NCBI GenBank assembly: GCA_002378605.1
Contig: DFSK01000141.1
Coordinates: 1 to 9,709 of the forward strand
DNA from: Alphaproteobacteria bacterium UBA3439
GTDB lineage: Bacteria > Pseudomonadota > Alphaproteobacteria > Puniceispirillales > Puniceispirillaceae
Length of the DNA: 9,709 nt
Direction of reading: 5' to 3'
Part shown: one piece after another, positions 5,873 to 9,709 of the stretch
How the letters are laid out: the number at the start of each line of letters is the position of its first letter
Position numbering within the stretch: the stretch's first letter is position 1
Notes under the pieces: model-generated
Told to the model about the DNA's origin: nothing
Database searches by the model: none
The model's input: only the letters and a program-made list of their open reading frames with translations
Position numbers and translations under genes: made by a program

Positions 5873-7516
5873 ATGGATATTTTTCTTGAAGCACTGCTGA
5901 ATATCATCGACCCGGTAACTTTGACTTATATGGTCATCGGTGTTGGTGCAGGGTTGATGGCAGGCTCGATTCCAGGCTTTACCATTGCAATGGCGATCGT
6001 TTTGACGCTGCCTTTTACTTTTTCAATGCCGCCAGCACAAGGGCTTGCGACAATGATTTCGGTTTTGGTTGGTGGTCTTTCCGGCGGTCTTATGTCGGGC
6101 ATCTTAACTGGCATACCGGGAACACCATCTTCAGTGGCAACAACCTTTGACGGCTTTCCAATGGCACGTGCTGGTGAGCCTGGCCTCGCCCTTGGCATTG
6201 GCGTCTGGTCTTCTTTTTGTGGCGGCATCATATCGGCTATATTGCTGGTGTTATTTGCGCCCCAGCTTGCGATGGTCGGGCTGGAATTCCAACCGTGGGA
6301 TTTTTTCATGCTTGTCATGTTTGCCTTGACCGTGACGGCGTCACTTGCTGGTGAACATCTGGTCAAAGGCCTGATCGCCGGTGCTGCAGGCTTATTTATC
6401 CGTACCGTTGGTGAGGATGACGCTGTTGGCGTTGGCCGGTTTGACTTTGGCTCCGATTATCTTTTGACCGGGTTTGACTTTATTGCAGTACTGATTGGAT
6501 TGTTTGCTTTTTCCCAGCTCCTGTCTGATTTGCGCGATCCCGTTACCGCCCGGAACGCACTTAGCGACAGGAAACAAGTTAAAGTCAAAATCGAACATCG
6601 CCGCGCAATCGGAATTTTGTTCAGAAACTGGACCGTTGTAATCCGTTCAGCATTAATTGGCATGTTTACAGGGATTCTTCCCGGCGCGGGCGGCTCTATT
6701 GCCAATATCCTTGCTTATGATCAGGCCAAAAAAGCCGCCAAAGATGACTCCAAATTTGGCAAAGGGGACCCCCGCGGTATCATTGCGCCTGAGGCGTCAA
6801 ATAACGCTGTTGAAGGTGGCGCCTTGACCCCACTTATGGCACTTGGTATTCCGGGTGATATCACGGCGGCAATCATGCTTGGTGCGTTACTCATGCATGA
6901 TATTGTGCCGGGGCCAACCTTCATAAAAGACGAGCCGGCACTTGCCTATTCCATATATATAGCTTTTTTCCTCGCGAGCTTCATCATGATTGGAATGCAG
7001 TCAGGTGTTCTCAGGGTTTTTGTCCTCGTAACGCGGATCAAGACTTATATTCTGGCAACTGTTATATTAACCTTTGCAACAATTGGCGTATTTGCACTTC
7101 ATAATTCAATTGAAGATATCTGGACATTATTCTTCTTTGGTATTTTGGGTTTCATAATGCGCCAGTTCGGGTTCCCGCTGGCACCAATGATCCTTGGTGT
7201 TGTTCTTGGCAATATCGCCGAGTTGAATTTGGCGCGAGCTTTGGCGATTGATTCCGATCCTATGCTGTTCTTCTTGCGGCCTTGGTCATTATTCTTTGCG
7301 ATTATTGCGATATTCTCGATGGTCTTTCCGATTTACCAAAAGCATCGGGATACAGGCTCACTGCTCGAACGGTTCTTTTCGCCTCTGGTACTGCTCAGCA
7401 TATCGTTACCGCTATTCATGATGGGTGGCCTCTTGCGGACCACGCTGGCGTTTGCGGCTATCGCGGTTAGCAGCTTTATAATGTGGCGGCGGTTTGGCAA
7501 AACCAAAAAGGGCTAA
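5873..7516 (+). CDS. tctA: TTT transporter large permease subunit (TctA family)
   Basis: The protein has 547 residues and about twelve membrane segments. The two halves each carry a re-entrant-type motif: GSIPGFTIAM (31-40) with GIPGTPSSVATTFDGFPMAR (80-99) in the first, and GILPGAGGSIANILAY (267-282), EASNNAVEGG (307-316) and LGIPGD (324-329) in the second. These are the hallmark sequences of TctA, the transport channel of the tripartite tricarboxylate transporter. The usual family length is about 500; the extra length lies at the C-terminus, where a further pair of hydrophobic helices (about 500-540) ends in a basic RRFGKTKKG tail. The ATG at 5873 follows the tctB stop by 7 nt with no clear ribosome site, which suggests translational coupling. 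It converges with the tautomerase gene. Confidence 0.93.
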   Translation: MDIFLEALLNIIDPVTLTYMVIGVGAGLMAGSIPGFTIAMAIVLTLPFTFSMPPAQGLATMISVLVGGLSGGLMSGILTGIPGTPSSVATTFDGFPMARAGEPGLALGIGVWSSFCGGIISAILLVLFAPQLAMVGLEFQPWDFFMLVMFALTVTASLAGEHLVKGLIAGAAGLFIRTVGEDDAVGVGRFDFGSDYLLTGFDFIAVLIGLFAFSQLLSDLRDPVTARNALSDRKQVKVKIEHRRAIGILFRNWTVVIRSALIGMFTGILPGAGGSIANILAYDQAKKAAKDDSKFGKGDPRGIIAPEASNNAVEGGALTPLMALGIPGDITAAIMLGALLMHDIVPGPTFIKDEPALAYSIYIAFFLASFIMIGMQSGVLRVFVLVTRIKTYILATVILTFATIGVFALHNSIEDIWTLFFFGILGFIMRQFGFPLAPMILGVVLGNIAELNLARALAIDSDPMLFFLRPWSLFFAIIAIFSMVFPIYQKHRDTGSLLERFFSPLVLLSISLPLFMMGGLLRTTLAFAAIAVSSFIMWRRFGKTKKG

Positions 7517-7518
7517 TC

Positions 7519-7554
7519 AAAAAAACAGCAGTGACGCCATTGCTGTCACCGCTG
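7519..7554 (-). terminator. Terminator of the PrpF/GalD-like gene
   Basis: Arms CAGCAGTGAC (7526-7535) and GTCACCGCTG (7545-7554) pair over 9 of 10 positions around a 9-nt loop. On the minus strand the stem is followed at once by seven T (7525-7519), making a good intrinsic terminator 44 nt after the stop at 7598. On the plus strand no T-run follows, so tctA has no clear terminator of its own. Confidence 0.7.
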
Positions 7555-7597
7555 TCATTGCTCGGCAGAAATTACCGATTCGGCATTTCAACTCCGT

Positions 7598-8677
7598 TTA
7601 ACCCTCGTCAGATACGAACAGATTTCCCGATGCCAATTTGCGTGCGGTTCGCACCAGACCAGCAGAATTCAGATCAAAGCCATTACCGCCTGTATTATAA
7701 TCAACAACAACATCAATCATGCCTGACGGATGTTCGATCGTCACGGTTGCCGGACTGGTTGTTGGCCGCGTCAACAAACCATCGGCGATACTGCCGGGTG
7801 TCATGGCGCATGAGGCAAGGCATTGCGCGCCCGTTACCGCCATTGTCGGATGTGGTTCCCACGGCATAAAATAGCGTGCGGCAATCGTACCCCCTGCCTT
7901 TGCCGGTGCAAAAATGGCAAATTTTGGCGTGACCGATTGGGTGACATCGCCCATGCCCATTGCTGCACCCGCTGCCAATCTGACGCGTTCCATCCGCGCC
8001 ATGAAATTTTTATCAGCCTTTAATTCTTGGACGGTTTCATGGCCGGAAAGGCCAAACGCATCGGCGCGCGCAGTAACGGTTGGCATCGCCACATCCATAC
8101 AGGTCACTTCAATATCGTCAAATTGATCGCGAAGATTACCAGTTGGCAGCAATTTTCCAGTTGCCGCACCAACAACATCCATGAATTGAAGGTCAATCCG
8201 CGCGGCGGTTCCGGGCACGCCATCAATCGCGGTGTCGCCATCATAGCGCACGACCCCACCCGGCGTTTGCACCCTTGCCACGACCAATGCGCCTGTATTA
8301 ACAAGCTTGATCCGCACTTCGGTAACGGGATCACTGGCTGGCATAAGCCCCATTTCAATCGCCGCTGGGCCAACACCCGATAGAATATTACCGCAGGTTG
8401 GTTTGAAGTCGACAAGCTGTTCCAACACCGAAACCTGCGCAAAGAAATAATCAATATCAGCCGCATCATCGGCAGATCGTGACAGCATCGCAACCTTGTT
8501 GGTCACAGCATTGCCGCCACCAATACCATCAATGTTCAATGGATGACCCGCGCCAACCACCTGAAGCAGAATTTTGGCAATCGTATCACGATCAGATGGC
8601 AAATCAGCCGCATTAAAATAAGGGCCGCGCGATGTGCCGCCACGAATAAACAAAAATGGAATTTCACGCCGAGCCAT
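7598..8677 (-). CDS. PrpF-family tautomerase/isomerase, closest in style to 4-oxalomesaconate tautomerase (GalD/LigU)
   Basis: The 359-residue protein is of the PrpF family, which adopts the diaminopimelate-epimerase fold and performs proton shifts or cis-trans isomerisation at C=C bonds of unsaturated carboxylates. Seen: FLFIRGGTSRGPYF (8-21), IDGIGGG...TNKVAML (49-65) with K61, and PTCGNILSGVGPAAIE (93-108) with C95. Also seen are TPGGVVRYDGDTAIDGVPGTAA (138-159), LLPTGNLRD (176-184) and a late AQCLASCA with two Cys (C286, C290). K61 and C95 are five residues before the catalytic Lys66 and Cys100 I recall for LigU, a consistent offset. Length and the DGVPGTAA and LPTGN motifs fit GalD/LigU better than 2-methylaconitate isomerase, which is longer. 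Start: ATG 8677 with AAGGA 8 nt upstream. No ring-cleavage gene lies in the window, so gallate or protocatechuate use is unproven. Confidence 0.88.
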   Translation of the reverse strand: MARREIPFLFIRGGTSRGPYFNAADLPSDRDTIAKILLQVVGAGHPLNIDGIGGGNAVTNKVAMLSRSADDAADIDYFFAQVSVLEQLVDFKPTCGNILSGVGPAAIEMGLMPASDPVTEVRIKLVNTGALVVARVQTPGGVVRYDGDTAIDGVPGTAARIDLQFMDVVGAATGKLLPTGNLRDQFDDIEVTCMDVAMPTVTARADAFGLSGHETVQELKADKNFMARMERVRLAAGAAMGMGDVTQSVTPKFAIFAPAKAGGTIAARYFMPWEPHPTMAVTGAQCLASCAMTPGSIADGLLTRPTTSPATVTIEHPSGMIDVVVDYNTGGNGFDLNSAGLVRTARKLASGNLFVSDEG

Positions 8678-8693
8678 TTAAAAGGTCCTTAAC

Positions 8694-8705
8694 CAAATAT
8701 ATTTG
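8694..8705. repeat. 12-bp perfect palindrome upstream of the tautomerase gene
   Basis: CAAATATATTTG reads identically on both strands and lies 16 bp before the ATG at 8677, just beyond the ribosome site. It could be an operator half of the divergent control region; an AT-rich chance palindrome is also possible. Confidence 0.4.
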
Positions 8706-8814
8706 TGGGATACTGACCGCCGATCTTGTCGCAGAACAATGCCAAGCAAGATCACGCCAGCAAAATTATTATGCTGAATGAGAACGCTAATGCAGAATGG
8801 CCGCGCTGACAACT

Positions 8815-8856
8815 GCCGTCATATATACGTCACCATATATACGCCGTCATATATAC
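8815..8856. repeat. Three copies of CATATATAC at a 14-nt period
   Basis: CATATATAC occurs at 8820-8828, 8834-8842 and 8848-8856, exactly 14 nt apart. The first and third copies belong to an identical 14-bp unit GCCGTCATATATAC (8815-8828 and 8843-8856). The array lies between the divergent genes, upstream of the possible -10 box for the plus-strand gene. It looks like a set of regulator sites or a flexible AT element. Confidence 0.7.
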
Positions 8857-8878
8857 AAGGTAACATTTCTGTATAGAC

Positions 8879-8917
8879 TGATCGCTGGCGGTTTCATCTC
8901 GGTACCGCCACCGATCA
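8879..8917. promoter_or_regulatory. 14-bp inverted repeat (operator or leader hairpin) before the dehydrogenase gene
   Basis: TGATCGCTGGCGGT (8879-8892) and ACCGCCACCGATCA (8904-8917) are inverted copies matching at 13 of 14 positions around an 11-nt centre. It ends 22 nt before the ATG at 8940 and 7 nt before the ribosome site AAGGGA. As DNA it could be an operator overlapping the transcription start; as RNA it would be a stable 5'-leader hairpin. Confidence 0.65.
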
Positions 8918-8939
8918 TCTATCGAAGGGATAAAATGCG

Positions 8940-9709
8940 ATGCGTAATAGCGGTATTGGGTTTATTGGCCTCGGCCAAATGGGGCTTGGCATGGCCAATA
9001 ATCTGGCAAAAATTGCCGCGCCATTTTACGCCTATGACGCGATACCAGCCGCCACTGAACGGCTGGATGGTGATGATATCATCATTGCCAGCACGCTTGG
9101 TAATCTGGCGGCAAATTGTCATCTCATATTCCTATGCCTTCCATCTGCCAAAGAGGTGAATGAGGTGATTTTCGGCGCTGGTGGTATTGCTGAATCAGCA
9201 CAAGGCGATCTTGCCATTATCGACACCTCAACAATTGACCGTCTTGAGGCCACTGCCATCCATGATCAATTGGCAGGCCGCGGCATTGCCTACGCTGATT
9301 GCCCAATTTCCGGCCTTCCTTTTCGTGCCACAGATGGCACATTGACCTTGATGTTTGGCGGCAACAAATCCTTATTTGATCGGGCCAAGCCCCAGCTTGA
9401 TGCGATGGGCGAATTTATCGTCTATTGCGGCGAAAGCGGTTCTGGCCAGATGATGAAAGCGGTCAATAACATCATCTATGACATCAATATTGTCGCGCTA
9501 TGCGAAGTGTTGCCGCTGGCCGTTGCTGGTGGCCTCTCAACCGAGGCTCTAACCAAAGTTGTGACGACCGCAAGCGCCCGCAGCTTTGCCGGTGATCATT
9601 TCGTACCGCGCATGCTTTCCCGCCAGTTCGACAATGATTTTCCAATGGAAGATGCCTATAAAGATATTTTGAACATCCAGCGCATTGCCATTGAAAAACG
9701 CGCCATGAC
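8940..9709 (+). CDS. Beta-hydroxyacid dehydrogenase, 3-hydroxyisobutyrate dehydrogenase family (3' end outside window)
   Basis: An open frame of 256 codons runs off the right edge. The Rossmann start is SGIGFIGLGQMGLGMANNL (4-22), with D33 at the end of the second strand, which favours NAD over NADP. The substrate loop is DCPISGLPFRATDGTL (120-135), and the catalytic motif is GSGQMMKAVNNIIY (167-180), with K173 as the general acid/base Lys and N177 beside it. The family oxidises or reduces short beta-hydroxyacids such as 3-hydroxyisobutyrate, tartronate semialdehyde/glycerate or 2-(hydroxymethyl)glutarate. The usual loop SGGxxGAxxGTL is altered to have Leu and Arg in place of two glycines, suggesting an unusual substrate. 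ATG 8940 is chosen with AAGGGA 9 nt upstream; an out-of-frame ATG lies 5 nt earlier. About 30-50 residues are probably missing at the C-terminus. Confidence 0.88.
   Translation, partial: MRNSGIGFIGLGQMGLGMANNLAKIAAPFYAYDAIPAATERLDGDDIIIASTLGNLAANCHLIFLCLPSAKEVNEVIFGAGGIAESAQGDLAIIDTSTIDRLEATAIHDQLAGRGIAYADCPISGLPFRATDGTLTLMFGGNKSLFDRAKPQLDAMGEFIVYCGESGSGQMMKAVNNIIYDINIVALCEVLPLAVAGGLSTEALTKVVTTASARSFAGDHFVPRMLSRQFDNDFPMEDAYKDILNIQRIAIEKRAM

Larger units (their letters stand above)
8678..8939. promoter_or_regulatory. Divergent control region between the tautomerase and beta-hydroxyacid dehydrogenase genes
   Basis: This 262-bp gap separates two outward-facing genes and contains no convincing ORF. 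It holds a 12-bp palindrome, a 7-bp inverted repeat GATCTTG/CAAGATC (8722-8728 and 8747-8753), a phased triple repeat and a long inverted repeat, most listed separately. A possible -10 box TATAGA lies at 8872-8877 (+), which would put the transcription start inside the long inverted repeat; no matching -35 box is visible. The density of symmetric elements suggests binding of a dedicated regulator, not encoded here. Confidence 0.55.

Noticed and set aside
8731..8745. Sigma-54 promoter for the tautomerase gene (minus strand, TTGGC...TGC)
   Set aside because: GG and GC are nine bases apart, not the required ten, so the -24/-12 spacing fails.
8815..8856. CRISPR array
   Set aside because: The repeat is only 9 nt with 5-nt gaps and three copies, and there are no cas genes; CRISPR repeats and spacers are much longer.
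8797..9159. Plus-strand frame of 120 codons over the repeats and dehydrogenase start
   Set aside because: It runs through the repeat region and out of frame with the well-supported dehydrogenase from 8940.

Overview
The window reads like a catabolic stretch of a marine or free-living alphaproteobacterium with mid-range GC. Gene density, Shine-Dalgarno sites of the AGGA/GGAG type and protein sequences of alphaproteobacterial style all point that way. The exact lineage cannot be fixed from the sequence alone; a SAR116-like organism is a guess. There are no phage, IS, tRNA, rRNA or CRISPR signals.

Layout, left to right. (1) Positions 1-480 (+) hold the C-terminal part of (S)-ureidoglycine aminohydrolase, a purine/allantoin catabolic bicupin cut by the window edge. 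(2) Positions 524-826 (-) hold a small two-helix membrane protein of unknown function. (3) Three minus-strand genes are read leftward from about 4117: an aspartate dehydrogenase (NadX type), a fumarylacetoacetate-hydrolase (FAH) family enzyme, and, after a 284-bp gap, a ketopantoate-reductase-fold oxidoreductase that ends at a strong-looking terminator (951-998). (4) Divergently, positions 4299-7516 (+) encode a complete tripartite tricarboxylate transporter (TTT): periplasmic binding protein TctC, a perfect 10-bp hairpin, then the membrane subunits TctB and TctA. (5) Convergent with tctA is a PrpF/GalD-type tautomerase (7598-8677, -), with a T-tract hairpin in the 81-bp gap. (6) A 262-bp divergent control region carries several repeats. 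(7) From 8940 (+) to the window end runs a beta-hydroxyacid dehydrogenase of the 3-hydroxyisobutyrate dehydrogenase family, cut by the edge.

How it may work together (inference): the TTT system takes up an organic acid, probably a di- or tricarboxylate or an aromatic acid. The surrounding soluble enzymes (allylic C=C tautomerase, FAH-type hydrolase/decarboxylase/tautomerase, two NAD(P)-dependent hydroxyacid-type dehydrogenases, an amino-acid dehydrogenase making oxaloacetate or a related keto acid) would funnel it into central metabolism. No complete known pathway is visible. The combination is the main candidate for an undescribed catabolic system, and its substrate cannot be named from this window.

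The most unusual non-coding DNA is the control region 8678-8939. It has three copies of CATATATAC at an exact 14-nt period, a 14-bp near-perfect inverted repeat just upstream of the dehydrogenase start, and a 12-bp AT palindrome just upstream of the tautomerase start. No regulator gene lies in the window.
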